Below are positions 13,216 to 27,933 of a DNA stretch of 64,000 nucleotides, piece after piece; positions within the stretch are counted from its first letter, which is position 1, and every line of letters begins with the position of its first letter. The DNA comes from Iris pallida. Taxonomy: Eukaryota > Streptophyta > Magnoliopsida > Asparagales > Iridaceae. The translations under genes and the position numbers were made by a program. The notes beneath the pieces were generated by a model. That model was not told the origin of the DNA. It worked only from the letters and a program-made list of their open reading frames with translations, and made no database searches. The stretch spans positions 1,170,764 to 1,234,763 of the forward strand of contig JANAVB010006998.1 of the NCBI GenBank assembly GCA_029216955.1, in the 5' to 3' direction.

Positions 13216-13868
13216 ATTCAATATAAAACCCCTAATTATTCCTAACCTAGATTTTCTAGGGAATACCTATAAATTTGTGGGCAAAGTAAAGAGGAAGGTT
13301 CCCTCTACATTTATTGTGAAGAACATAAATGAAATGGAGCAATAAATGGGGATTAAATGAGCTTACCTAAGCTTGTTCTTGAGGAAGAAGAAGAGTTGGG
13401 AAGAAAATTGAATTTGAGAGAGAGAGTGAGAGATGTTGCTTTGTGGGGAAGTAAAGGGGGGGTGCTCCTAGTCATGGCCGGCCCTAAGGGGAGGGGGAAA
13501 TGGGTTTTGGGTTTGGGTAGGATCCAATAACCCTCCACCCATTTGACTTTGGTTTGGTCCAATTGAATTCGGGTTGGTTCGGTTCAATTCTAAATACAAT
13601 TTAAGCCTCTAAAAAGACTAATTAAGTCATGGAAATAGGATTAATAATTTCTAGCCTAATTATGATAGTGCGTGGGCCAAACACAGCTAGTTTGTGGGTC
13701 CCACTAGGGTCCAGGCTACCCGGGTCTCCAAATTGAGTCCGAATTGGATAAAATTCAAACCGACTCAAATAAATTCCTAAAAATCATATAAAATTAAATA
13801 AAATTCCTAAAATATTTTAAAACTTGAAAATGACGAAAATACCCCTAATTTGAAAGCTGGGGGTGACA

Positions 13869-13886
13869 AATCTATCCTCCTTAAAA
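13869..13886 (-). promoter_or_regulatory. Gypsy-1 polypurine tract
   Basis: On the minus strand TTAAGGAGGATAGATT directly precedes the LTR start TGTCACCCCC. It resembles the corresponding site at 54531-54545 in the large Gypsy derivative. Confidence 0.7.
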
Positions 13887-13966
13887 AAAATTTGTACTCG
13901 AAATTGAATGAGAACTAACACAACAATCATGAATAGAACAAGGAAATAAAATGAAAGAATTTTACC

Positions 13967-15987
13967 TCAAGGCTCGAAGAGATATGGGAATCGCTCCCGC
14001 ATGTCGTCCTCCCTCTCCCAGGTGGACTCACCTGGAGAGTGGTGTCTCCATGCAACGCGAACCAAGGGAATGACCTGGTTCCGGAGCACCTTCTCTCTTC
14101 GGTCCAAGATCTCGACCGGCTTCTCTGGGTAGCTGAGTGTCGGTCCCACCTCGATCTCGGAGTGGTCTAAGACGTAACTGGGATCTGGCACGTACCATCT
14201 CAGCTGCGACACGTGGAACACACTGTGCACTCCCTCTAGTGCAGGCGGTAACTCCAGTCGGTAAGCCATTGCACCGACCCTGCCCAGGATACGGAATGGT
14301 CCGATGTATCGTGGACTAAGCTTTCCGCTGCCACCAAAACGAATCGTGCCACGCGTCGGAGAAATCCGCAGAAAGACAAGATCATCAACCTAGAACAAAA
14401 CACAAGACTTAGAGCTTGATCTAAAACAATCACAATCAGACTCAAATACTAGAAAAATCTAAATTATACCTCAAACTCCAATGGCCTCCGGTGGCTATCG
14501 GCCCAATGCCGCTGCCTATCCTGCGCCACCCGAAGTCTATCCCTGATAACCCTGACATTCTCTGCAGCATCCACCACCATCTCAGGGCCAAGCAAAACCC
14601 TCTCACCGACATCATCCCAAGACAAGGGAGTATGGCACCTCCGTCCGTATAGAGCCTCGAAAGGTGACATCTCTATACTGGCTTGGTAGCTGTTGTTGTA
14701 AGCAAACTCTACCAAGTGAAGGTGGTCCTCCCAAGATCCCCCGAAGTCCAAGACACAGGTACGCAGCATATCCTCGAGGGTCTGAATCGTCCTCTCCGAC
14801 TGCCCGTCTGTCTGGGGGTGATATGCTGTACTGAACTTGAGCGATGTGCCCAAGCTAAGCTGCAAACTCCGCCAGAAGTGGGAAGTGAATCGGCTGTCCC
14901 GATCTGAGACTATACTCACTGGCACCCCGTGCAATCGGACTATCTGCCGCACGTACATCTTGGCCAACCTCTCCGTCGACAAACCCACTTTGAAAGGCAA
15001 AAAGTGGGCCGATTTGGTCAATCGATCAACAATGACCCAAATCGCATCCTTCCCTCCTGGAGAGCGCGGAAGCCCAGATACAAAGTCCATAGTGATATGC
15101 TCCCACTTCCACTCAGGAATGGGTAGTGGCTGGAGCAATCCACCGGGTCTCTGCCTCCCGGCCTTCACCTGCTGGCACACCAAGCATCTCGACACGAACT
15201 GAGCCACCTCACATTTCATGCCATACCACCAAACATGCTGTCTCAAGTCTCTATACATCTTGTTGGCTCCGGGATGCATAGAGTACTGAGAACGGTGCGC
15301 CTCCTGAAGAACCTCCTCCCGAAGTCCTCCGCTCGGCACGCACAATCTGGTACCATGCCTCAACGACCCATCCCCTGCTATAGAGAACTCATCTAACAGT
15401 CCTCTCTGGACCTGCTCACTGATGACTCTCAGAGCCTTATCCTCAAACTGGGCTGCCCTGACTCTGTCCATCAGCTCCGACTGCACCTGGAGACCCCACA
15501 TCTGCGCCTCGAACCCGGGAACTATCACCTCTATACCCAAGCTCTCCAGATCTGCCAGAAGGTGACGATCCATCGTCAAACACATAGCCACGGGATACCT
15601 GCTCAAAGCATCCGCGACCACGTTAGCCTTCCCCGGATGGTACTGCAAGGATATATCAAAATCCTTCATCAGCTCTAACCATCGCCTCTGCCTCATATTC
15701 AGCTCCTTCTGGGTAAACACGTACTTCAAGCTCTTGTGATTTGTATAGATCTCAACTCGCTCTCCGTACAGATAGTGTTTCCACAGCTTCAAAGTAAAGA
15801 TGACCGCTGCCAGCTCCAGATCGTGGGTAGGATAATTCCTCTCATGAGGACGTAACTGCCTAGATGCATAGGCAATTACCTTCCCATGCTGCTGAAGCAC
15901 ACAACCCAAATCCCGTCCTGAAGCATCACTGTAGATCGTATAACCACCAGATCCAGATGGCAGCGTCAAGATAGGAGCTGTAGTCAA
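13967..15987 (-). CDS. Gypsy-1 pol 3' part: RNase H, integrase, chromodomain-like tail, in two exons
   Basis: Exon 1 (15987 down to 14470) begins in RNase H ([15 protein letters not shown]), then the HHCC integrase zinc region (about residues 230-275) and the D,D,E core: [17 protein letters not shown] and [13 protein letters not shown]. Exon 2 (14389 down to 13967) carries the integrase C-terminus ([17 protein letters not shown]) and a chromodomain-like end ([10 protein letters not shown]). A stop falls at once after exon 1 unless 14469-14390 is spliced. That segment begins GTATAA, ends TTCTAG, is 80 bp, and joins two complete codons in the same frame. The upstream frame is cut by a TAG at about 16028. 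This is a fragment of a former Pol protein, not a normal gene start. Confidence 0.85.
14390..14469 (-). other. Candidate 80-bp GT-AG intron in Gypsy-1 pol
   Basis: The donor GTATAA at 14469 follows GAG; the acceptor TTTTGTTCTAG ends at 14390. The segment is T-rich, as plant introns are. Removal restores one frame through the integrase C-terminal domain. The alternative is a small insertion that happens to look like an intron. Confidence 0.65.
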
Positions 15988-16029
15988 CCTCGCCTTTAAC
16001 TCCTCGAAGGCGGCCTGGCACTCATCGGA

Positions 16030-16665
16030 CTAAACAAACTCCTCGTCCTTCCTGGTAAGGCGGGTCATCGGCTGGGCAATCCTGGAAAAGTCCTGCACGA
16101 ACCTCCGGTAGTAACCTGCCAGACCCAGAAAACTCCGAACTTCTGCTACCGAGCTCGGCGTAGACCAGGACTCCACTGCAGAAATCTTCTTCGGATCTAC
16201 TGAAATCCCCTCGCCAGAGACAACATGGCCTAGGAACTCCACGCGATCCAAGAAGAACTCATACTTGGACAGCTTCCCATACAGCTGCTCCCTCCTGAGA
16301 GTGTCCAACACAATCCTCAGGTGCTCCTCATGCTGAGCCCGCTGGGACTCAAGCACCTGGTGAAAGAATGCTAGCATCTGCCCCATGTCTGTGGGTAGAG
16401 AAGGCAATGGAGGAATAGCTCCCATCATCACCGGAGGAGTCCCCTGCTGAGGAGGAAGAATACCCCCGGCAGCTCCCGTTGTATCCCCTGGCACTACGGG
16501 AAGAGCACCCGCAATGGCCCCAGGGACGGTCATCGAGGTAGCTGGAGGAGTACCTCCGAGAGCCCCAACAGAAGTCCCATCAGCCGGGGAAGTAACCGGA
16601 GCCTGTCCGCCAGAGGTGGCAGACCTCTCCGTCTTCCCGTGCTCTTCGTCAGGAGAATGAGTCAT
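16030..16665 (-). pseudogene. Gypsy-1 deleted Gag/RT fusion
   Basis: Starting at MTHSPDEE, about 110 residues are rich in Pro, Gly, Ala and Thr (Gag N-terminus), ending near LAFFHQVLESQRAQ. The frame then passes straight into the C-terminal half of reverse transcriptase (HEEHLRIVL, SKYEFFLDRVEFLGH, RSFLGLAGYYRRF). The join is near 16330. Most of Gag, the zinc knuckle, the protease and the RT catalytic half with YVDD are lost without breaking the frame. The segment ends at an in-frame TAG near 16028, after which RNase H continues in the same frame at 15987. Confidence 0.85.
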
Positions 16666-16926
16666 CAATATCCTGGAGACAAATTGAGAAGAAGATATCA
16701 ATATGGCACATGAAGGCAATATTAAAGGAGGACAGCTAGAATGCAGTAAATCAATATCAAAGACGGTAAGCAAGATAAGCAAGGAAAGATCCTACTGTGA
16801 TTGAGCACTCTTAGCCTACTACTTCCTATGGGTAACACAGGCTCGTAGTCAACACTCTAAGACGAGTGCCGCCACGACATCGTACTAATCACGACTTCAG
16901 GACCTGCGTGGGCTGCTACTAAAACG

Positions 16927-20577
<3,651 letters not shown>

Positions 20578-21240
20578 GTGGATGAGGTTACGCGGGAGTG
20601 GCGGACGGCAGGGGAGTAGGCGGAGGACAGCCACGGCGGAGGATGGAGAGAGAGAGGCATGGGGATTAATAAGAGGAGAGAGAAGAAGAAAGTGGTTGCT
20701 GCTGGCGTGCAAATGCATTTGTATGGGAGGGAATGCTCTGTAGAATTCTGATATAGTTAGGTGTAGTTAATAACAATAATAATTTATATGATAACAATTG
20801 TGGTAATTAATTTTATCACTAATAATAGTAACAATGATAATAATATATAATAATGATAATGCCAATAATAATAACAACAACAACAACAATAATAAATAAT
20901 AGTAATAGAAAATAATATTATAATAATTTATATCACAATATTTAAGTTTAAATTATAATTATTTATGTAAAAAAAATTTGGGGTATGCATATCCAGTTAT
21001 ACCATATCTCAAACCAAAATCTACTTTCAACAACCATCCAAACAACCGAACTTATTTTTCTCCACTTTTAACAACCATCCAAACAATCGAAATATTTTTT
21101 TTTTTACTTTTATATTTTTCAATTCTACCAACCAAACAACTTTTAGAAAGTCAAAATTTATGCGTAAGCATCGTGTACGCAAATTTCGTTTTTTCACTTC
21201 CGTAGTGTCCTACACTTTTGTGCAACCAAACGCGTTCTTA

Positions 21241-21360
21241 GCTCGTTTTTGCTAGCCGAACAACCTTAGCATCCCTTCTACCTTTCCTCGTTTCCGTTAG
21301 CCGAACAACCTTAGTACACCTGCTACATTTTTCTCATTCCCGTCAGCCGAACACCCAGGA
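21241..21360. repeat. Short AGCCGAACAACC repeats
   Basis: Three units near 21254, 21298 and 21347 carry (T)AGCCGAACAACCTTAG or a close variant, each preceded by a CGTT/CATT block. They resemble stacked transposon termini. No gene is present in 21241-21472. Confidence 0.45.
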
Positions 21361-21472
21361 GAGAAGTTACATATGGTCCTAACTCCACATTGAGAAGAGA
21401 GCCGGTATATTCGCGTATACGCATTAACGTTCAATACCATCTATCTCAAACCAATTAGAGCCGCCACCATAG

Positions 21473-21484
21473 GCTCTGATACCA
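21473..21484 (-). promoter_or_regulatory. tRNA-iMet primer binding site
   Basis: The minus strand reads TGGTATCAGAGC exactly, two bases from the LTR at 21487. This marks that LTR as the 5' LTR of a minus-strand copia-type element. Confidence 0.85.
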
Positions 21485-21486
21485 CT

Positions 21487-21695
21487 TGTTGGGAACGCGG
21501 TGCCGAAGTTGGCCCATGAGATACGATATTGGACTGAGCCCATATGTCTTAAAATAGAATTTTCATGTAAGGCCTGAACTAATTCCAATTATCTATATAT
21601 CTCATGATCTAATCTCCTATCCAATGTGAGACTAAGTTATCAACTCCATTATCACCCATTTTGAGGCTCAATCGGAAACGAGATACATTCCAACA
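21487..21695 (-). repeat. Small copia-type LTR (209 bp), TRIM-like
   Basis: It runs TGTTGGGA to TTCCAACA and is flanked by a perfect primer site. Its relative lies at 9121-9357. If they pair, the nested insertions removed, the original element had an interior of only about 260 bp, as in terminal-repeat retrotransposons in miniature. Confidence 0.65.
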
Positions 21696-22193
21696 ACAAA
21701 CGCATGTAGAATCTTAAAATATTGATTTTTTTTAAGAAAAGATGCTCATTTATTCACATCTCTAGCTACCCAAGTAACCACACAAAATACATGTACGATT
21801 TTCAACATTTTGTACTCTCCACCAAGCTTGAAATCTCATAAGATATTCTTTTGTTTTCTGGATTTCTTCCCTTGCTTCAAGATAGTAATACTCAAAAACA
21901 ATTTTGAGGATCCATGGTCAAGATCTAACTTAAATATTTTCCATGCACCAAAATAATAAAGAAAATTCTACCCAGATCGAAGGGGAAGACCAAAATCAAA
22001 ACAACGATTGACATGCCCCCCCTCAGTCCCATGCTAATGTGGGCCTAGATCCAACGAATGGAAAGATGCCATATGACGCAATTTCGGAACATAATCCATT
22101 CCTCTTTGGTTTGTCTAGAATTGTTCAAATAATAATCATAACATGTAAAGAAAACTTGTTAGATGATATATAGGTAAAATTATCTTAAATGAC
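21696..22193. other. Spacer, no gene seen
   Basis: AT-rich sequence between the small LTR and Copia-2. No recognised frame. It ends with ATGAC (22189-22193), the candidate target site of Copia-2. Confidence 0.6.
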
Positions 22194-22942
22194 TGTTGGA
22201 GTGGGTGAGGTTCCCAACCTATGTGGAGAATACCCCGGAGAGCGACGAGCGCCATCCGTGTGTCGGAGAAGCTCGGGGAGTACATAGATTTTATTTTGTT
22301 ACATATATGGTAAAGAAATATATGATTGTATTTCTATATTTACTTTGATCATATATTTATGATTGGACCCTTCATATAGTAGCTTTCCATATAATTGGGT
22401 TTCCAATTATGGCAAGCCAATTATGATTGGATTTTCATTAAATATATGATTGATGCATATTGGAAGTTTTCATATATATTGGCCTTCCATGTATGGATTA
22501 CCAAGGGCTTATAAAAGGGTAATGCATGCTAGTTGTAAAAGCATCTCAAAAATAAGAGTGCTTACAATCTTTGAAAGAGAGAGAGAGAGAGAGAGAGAGG
22601 ATTAAGGACTATTGTGAAAAAGAGATTGCTTCGAATAATTTTTTGGCATCTCTTATTCTTTGGAGTCCGCAATCAAAAATTTTCTTCTTTCAAGTGAGTT
22701 GTGGTGATCCGTGTTGGATCAGGAGGAGCTTGTAGAGGGTGTATTCTCTTTATTTCATTAGTGGAGGTTCTTCAGGGTTGGACTCCGATCGTCCCGTATT
22801 TTTTTTCCCGCAAGGGTTTTCTACGCCAAAAAATTTTGTGTCTGCGATTGTGTTTGGTATTTTTTGGTTTGTGTGCTTTTGCTCGGTTCTCTCGCAGAAC
22901 TTTCTGGTTTGGAGGAACGGTTTCTGCGCTTCGTTCCCAACA
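22194..22942 (+). repeat. Copia-2 5' LTR
   Basis: It runs TGTTGGAGTGGG to CCCAACA and contains a (GA)n tract at about 22574-22599. The matching LTR is at 34326-35071. Confidence 0.93.
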
Positions 22943-22945
22943 GAG

Positions 22946-22957
22946 TGGTATCAGAGC
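22946..22957 (+). promoter_or_regulatory. Copia-2 primer binding site
   Basis: TGGTATCAGAGC, three bases after the 5' LTR: the plant initiator-Met tRNA complement. Confidence 0.95.
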
Positions 22958-24818
22958 TTTGAGTTCAAAGAAGTGTCCGGAGTTGACAGTCAAACCAGGA
23001 AGCAGAGATAGATGCGAAGCCGGTGCGCATGGTGAACCTGAACGGTACCAACTACCATTATTGGCGGAATAAGATGAAGGATTTGCTGTTCGTCAAGAAG
23101 CTGCATCTTCCAGTATTTGTATCCGAGAAGCCCAGTCACAAATCCGATGAGGACTGGAACTTCGAGCATATACAAGTATGTGGGTACATGCGGCTGTTCG
23201 TTGACGAGAACGTGTACAACCACGTTGCCAATATTGAGCATGCAAAGACGTTATGGGATAAGCTGGAATCTTTGTACGCGAAGAAGACCGGGGTAAACAA
23301 GCTGTTCCTGATCCGGACGATGATAGGTCTGCGTTACAAAGATGGAACTTCCATTACGGATTACTTGAGTGAGTTCTAGGGCGTGGTGGACCAGCTATCC
23401 TCGATGGAAGTCAAGTTCGACGATGAGGTTCAAGGACTTTGGTTGCTATGTACATTGCCAGACTCGTGGAAGACTGTACGAGTATCTATGATCGCTTCTG
23501 CTCCGGAAGGCATGGTCAGTCTGGAGTTTGCCAAGAGCGAGGTACTGAATGAAGAGATGCGGCGATGTTCTCAGGGCACTTCATCCACATCCCATCACTC
23601 AGAGGCACTAGTTTCAGAGAGCCGCAGAAGGAGAAAAAGTAGGGGTCCTGGTGGTGGCAGAGACAAAAGCAGAGGAAAGTCCAAGGGTCGGTACGAGGAC
23701 TCGGAGTGTTACTACTGTGGCAAGAAGGGCCACATCAAACGGAACTGTTTTGCTTGGAAGAGAGAGAAAAAGGGCGACAAGGGGAAGCAAGATGAGAATA
23801 CTACAGTGGCGGCTTCGATACATGGAGGTGATGTGATCGTCATAGGTGATGAGGTTATCATAAATCTCGCCTGCGATGACAATTCTTGGCTGGTAGACTC
23901 AGGGGCTTCAGCGCATGTATCTCACAACAGGATACTATTTGCCACTTATACGATAGGCGACTGTGGAGTATTGAAGATGGACAATGGAGGTATGTCAAAG
24001 ACGGTTGCCATTGGAGATGTGCATTTGAGGATGAATACGGGTGCAGTTCTTGTTCTCAAAGATGTTCATCATGTACCTGATATCCGTTTCAACCTGGTGT
24101 CGGTTGGAAGATTGGATGACGAGGGATTCTTCAGTCTCTTCGGGAATAATCAGTGGAAGCTTTCCAGAGGTTCGATGGTGATTGCCAGAGGAAGCAAGAA
24201 GTTCGGTCTCTACTCTATAGAGGGGAGCGCACAGGGAGTACAGGAGGTGAACGCCGTCAGTGATGCGTCTACCGAGTTATGGCACAGGCAGCTCGGCCAT
24301 ATCAGTGAGAAGGGAATGAGCTACTTGGTGAACAGGAAGGTGTTTCCAGGGCTCAAGTCTACAAAGTTGGAGAAGTGCACGCACTGCTTAGCTGGAAAGC
24401 AAAATAGGGTGTCTTTCTAAAGTCACCCAAGTTCAAGGAAGCTGGCGTTGCTCGAGTTGATTCACTCGGATGTCTGCGATCCTATGAAGGTAAAATCTAT
24501 TGGTGGTGCATCTTACTTTATAACTTTTATTGATGACTATTCCAGGAAGGTTTGGGTCTGTGCCTTAAAGACCAAGGATCAGGTGCTGCCTACTTTCAAA
24601 GAGTTTCAGGCCTTTGTTGAAAGAGAGACGGGCAAGAAGTTATTGTGTGTTCGGTCCGACAACGGCGGCGAATACATTGGTCCCTTTGATGCTTATTGCA
24701 GAGAGTAAGGGATACGACACCAGAAGACTCCGCCCAAGACACCTCAGCTCAATGGTGTAGCAGAGTGCATGAACAAGACACTGATGGAGAGGGTGCGGTG
24801 TTTGCTGTCAGAAGCAAA

Positions 24819-25085
24819 CACTACACCAAAATAGGAGATTTCCAACGGTTATTACCGTTACGAAAAAATTTTGTCACGGTTATAACCGTGACTGACTGGC
24901 CGTGGCTAATTTTTGTAACGGATTTAGTCACGGTTATAACCGTTACAAAAATAAATATTGTAACGCTTTTCGTAACGGTTATAACCGTGATTAAATTTCT
25001 TTTTTTCACAGTTATAACCATTAGAAACATGTGATCTTCCGTTACTATTTTCACTTATGGAACGGTTTTAACCGTTACAAAAACC
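24819..25085. repeat. CACTA-1 left subterminal repeats
   Basis: Repeated near-palindromes of the form ACGGTTATAACCGT(G/T)AC, at least six copies in both orientations. The right end (31975-32070) has degenerate GTAACGGTAG/GTCACGGTAA copies. In CACTA elements such subterminal motifs are transposase binding sites. Confidence 0.8.
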
Positions 25086-25412
25086 TTTTTTGAAAAAAAT
25101 AAATAATAATTTGAATACATTTGGCATGAACCTGTAAGACCAAAAATATCTGTAATGAAACTAAATATGAGTATTAACTACACTATTATAACACTCGTCT
25201 CAACTTGATTTTGTTAATATTACAAACAAAATCGTACATAGAGTTTACAATGTTACATGTCAGAATGAACCACTAATACACATTAACACAAGTCCAAATT
25301 ACTACATCTAAAATGTATTAGATTATTACAAAACAAGGAACGTCACTAAGATACTAATTCCAACACTAAGCAGACACTGAATTATACAAACAACTGTTCT
25401 TTCTTTTTTGAC

Positions 25413-25498
25413 CTGTTGCGACTCTTCTTTCCTCCAGAGATTCCCCTCAATATTGTATTTCCCACCATAATATCTACACATATATCTAATCCAAAAAT
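25413..25498 (-). pseudogene. Captured exon of a PDR-type ABCG transporter (ABC signature)
   Basis: The minus strand encodes IFGLDICVDIMVGNTILRGI, followed by SGGKK and, after a small deletion, a frame ending RVATG. This matches the ABC signature segment (LRGISGGxKKR) of plant pleiotropic-drug-resistance half-size-repeat transporters. A GT donor follows at 25412; the expected AG acceptor before the exon has become AA. Its upstream neighbour exon is at 25674-25723. The fragment is too short and damaged to transport anything. I regard it as host sequence acquired by CACTA-1. Confidence 0.82.
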
Positions 25499-25673
25499 TT
25501 GCAAATTGTGTAGAAGAACAAAATTTTAGGTATTTGAACATCTGTAGGAGGCATATTACATATATATGTTGCAAATTTATGTAGATATATTCAACAAAAT
25601 TGTAGAATAGAATCGTTTGTTTCACGTAGTCAATCTATGGCTGGGTTGAGCATAAAGGGGTATATAATCATAC

Positions 25674-25723
25674 CTTATGGATGTAGTTTGTCACCACAAT
25701 TTCATGTCCTTCTGATGAAGTTG
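25674..25723 (-). pseudogene. Captured preceding exon of the PDR-type ABCG transporter
   Basis: The minus strand encodes ATSSEGHEIVVTNYIHK, followed by donor GTATGA and preceded by acceptor-like TCTTACAAG. PDR proteins have an EGQE-VVTDY-LK segment immediately before the GLD-CADTMVG segment, so this exon and 25413-25498 are consecutive exons in the right order with a 175-bp intron between. That order is the best evidence for the identification. Confidence 0.8.
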
Positions 25724-26108
25724 CTTGTAAGAGGAGAGAAAATAAAAGCATGTGTGTGTGTGCATGTTTGCCTTGCTACAGGTTTTAAGCTCGATTTTAT
25801 GGGTACAGTTGTTTAACTAACATCTAGGAAGCACAGAGCCACAGACAAATGATACTATATATAAATGATGTAGGAGAAGTTTCAGAACTTTAAGTTCTCA
25901 GGAAATCGCAACAACCTCTCAACTAAATAACAAACTAGTTGGAGACCTCTCCAAATATTCTAATTTTTGTCTCAAAAATTACATTTGAATTGATCAAATA
26001 CAGAGAAGTATAAGAAGAAAATCATTAGGCAAATGCTTATAAAATATCATACTACAATGCGGACAAGTATTCAAGTACATTTACTAGATCCTCTCTCTAT
26101 ATGTGCAG

Positions 26109-26285
26109 GAATGGGTCAAAAACACATGGTTGCTTCTTGTGCTCCTTTCTTGATTGTTCGAGCTTGCATTTGGCTATACTGCTCGTTACGGTCTCTATGG
26201 AATCCACTTCAATCACAAAGATAGAAGAAGGTACCCCAGGCTTTTGGCTAAGTGATATTTGAACTTCTTAAGTAATGGAGGCATA
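26109..26285 (+). pseudogene. Captured C-terminal exon of a GH1 beta-glucosidase
   Basis: After an acceptor-like TATATGTGCAG the frame reads GSKTHGCFLCSFLD, shifts by one base, then FELAFGYTARYGLYGIHF, and on to RRRYPRLLAK, where a TGA (26253-26255) sits at the position of the usual Trp. Family 1 glycosidases end with a GYF-WSF-D-FE---GY--RYGLY-VDF segment and a RYP--SA-WY motif. The catalytic glutamates lie in earlier exons that I do not see. Broken by a frameshift and a stop. Confidence 0.8.
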
Positions 26286-27080
26286 AGAATGCAATTATCG
26301 GGAAGAACTGATACTGTGTGAATGAATGTATTCACTGAAGTTTGGTTCTAAAATCTACTTTTTTTTGGAGAATGTAGAAGTTCTGAGCTATCAGTAGAAT
26401 ATGTTTACTTTTGTGTAAATTCACACAATTCAGGAAACGTGCTTTAAAGCATTTTTAAAAATCTTTGATGCTTTTACATTCTTGATGATTGGTCTTTTTC
26501 GTTCAATTTTTTTCATCAAGTTGACTAGAAAAGAGACCCCAAATATCGGTATCGGTCACTATCAGTATTAGATCAGAACATATGCCAAATAATAATTGGT
26601 ATCGGCCGTATCAGACAATAGTGCAAACTATGATTTATACGCATCCTCAACTCTCTTGGCATTAGGGATATATGAAATAATACTCAAACATATATCTAGA
26701 ATTGAAAAAAATTCTAATAGCACCAACCTTCGCAAGACGGTTCTACACCGCCACCAGTCTCGAAAGTTACAAACAAGAAAGTCACAAACCCATAAAGAAA
26801 GTCACAAATCCAAACAACGTATATCAATGTATAAATTCTTTTATGGCATGTAATCGACATTATCCAACGTAATGTAGTCATTTTGGGATTAGTTTTCTAA
26901 AAAATAATTTTCTTCATATATACGAGTCACTTAAGCAAACTGATGGGAAAAAATGATAGGCAATTAAACATACACATAAAAACTTGCACATTTGAAGCAC
27001 AAAAACACATTCAAAGCATAGGATCAAAAACAATAAAGATTAAAATAGAGGGAAATGACCGAAATGAGAGAGAAGGGTAC

Positions 27081-27118
27081 CCAGGTAGGTCGCTGGTGGT
27101 AGGTGGTCTGCTTGACAT
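27081..27118 (-). pseudogene. Possible captured first exon of an unknown gene
   Basis: The minus strand has a TC-rich, TTTAGGGTT-containing leader typical of plant 5' UTRs. Then comes ATG at 27118 encoding MSSRPPTTSDLPG, followed by a GT at 27080. I cannot name the gene, and chance is possible. Confidence 0.3.
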
Positions 27119-27450
27119 CCAAAGAATGAGAGAGGACAGAACCCTAAAATCAGAGAAACAAGAGATCAAAGAGAGACAAAGAGAATAAAAACCCTAAACA
27201 AACTAAAATCAGAGAAGACTCAAAAGCCTAAACAAGACTATATCGAGTACTATATCGAGTACTGAAATTGTTCCTGACTAAGATGTTAAGACTATCCAGG
27301 TAATGGATAACGACATAACATTGAAGCAACCTAGAAAAGATATACCATTCTTACATTATGAGATAGAAATCATTGTTGAAAAGATATGCATCGTTAACTC
27401 AAATCAATGAAATGGATACAATGTCCATTTTAACATATATCTCCATATAC

Positions 27451-27540
27451 CTGGTAGTGCGATGAAGGCTTTAGTTTGGTGTGTGCTATTTCGGCTTTCT
27501 GCTGGTGCATGCCTACCACGGCTCTCACCTACCCTGTGGT
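27451..27540 (-). pseudogene. Possible captured exon, unidentified
   Basis: A 90-bp open segment is bounded by an acceptor (AATTGCAG) and a donor (CAG|GTATAT) on the minus strand. One frame reads HRVGESRGRHAPAESRNSTH and continues to FIALPG. The composition is more GC-rich than the surroundings. No family recognised. Confidence 0.35.
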
Positions 27541-27838
27541 CTGCAATTCTACATTGTATTGGTTTCCATGCAACAAACAGATCACAATTGCATTAAAATC
27601 AGTTAAATGACATATACAAGAGACCACTGCTTACGAATTTTATTCTTAGATATATTTAAAGCTGAGAATATCATATATCATTAATTGCAGCAGACAATCA
27701 GAGTAAATATGTTCAGCTACTATGAATGCCCATTTTCAGATTTGTCTTTGTTGAAGTATCTCCTTTTCAGCTAATAACTATTTCTCTTCAGATAAATACA
27801 ATTATTAATGTAGGCAACCTCAAGATACCGATAAAATA

Positions 27839-27933
27839 TTATTCGAATATATTAATAGCATCACACCCCAGATGAGCTAAGGCTAACCCAGCCCAGCCAC
27901 CACTAGCTACTACCTTATGATTTTCTAATACCC
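27839..27933 (-). pseudogene. Possible captured exon, unidentified
   Basis: After a good acceptor (TTTTTTTGCAG) the minus strand encodes GVLENHKVVASGGWAGLALA and then HLGCDAINIFE before a stop. It looks like real protein rather than random AT-rich translation. I do not recognise the family. Confidence 0.4.

Noticed and set aside
22946..22957. TGGTATCAGAGC as part of a tRNA gene
   Set aside because: Only the 3'-end complement is present, next to an LTR. It is a primer site.
23614..23823. Minus-strand frames within Copia-2 gag and pol
   Set aside because: Shadows of the plus-strand polyprotein.
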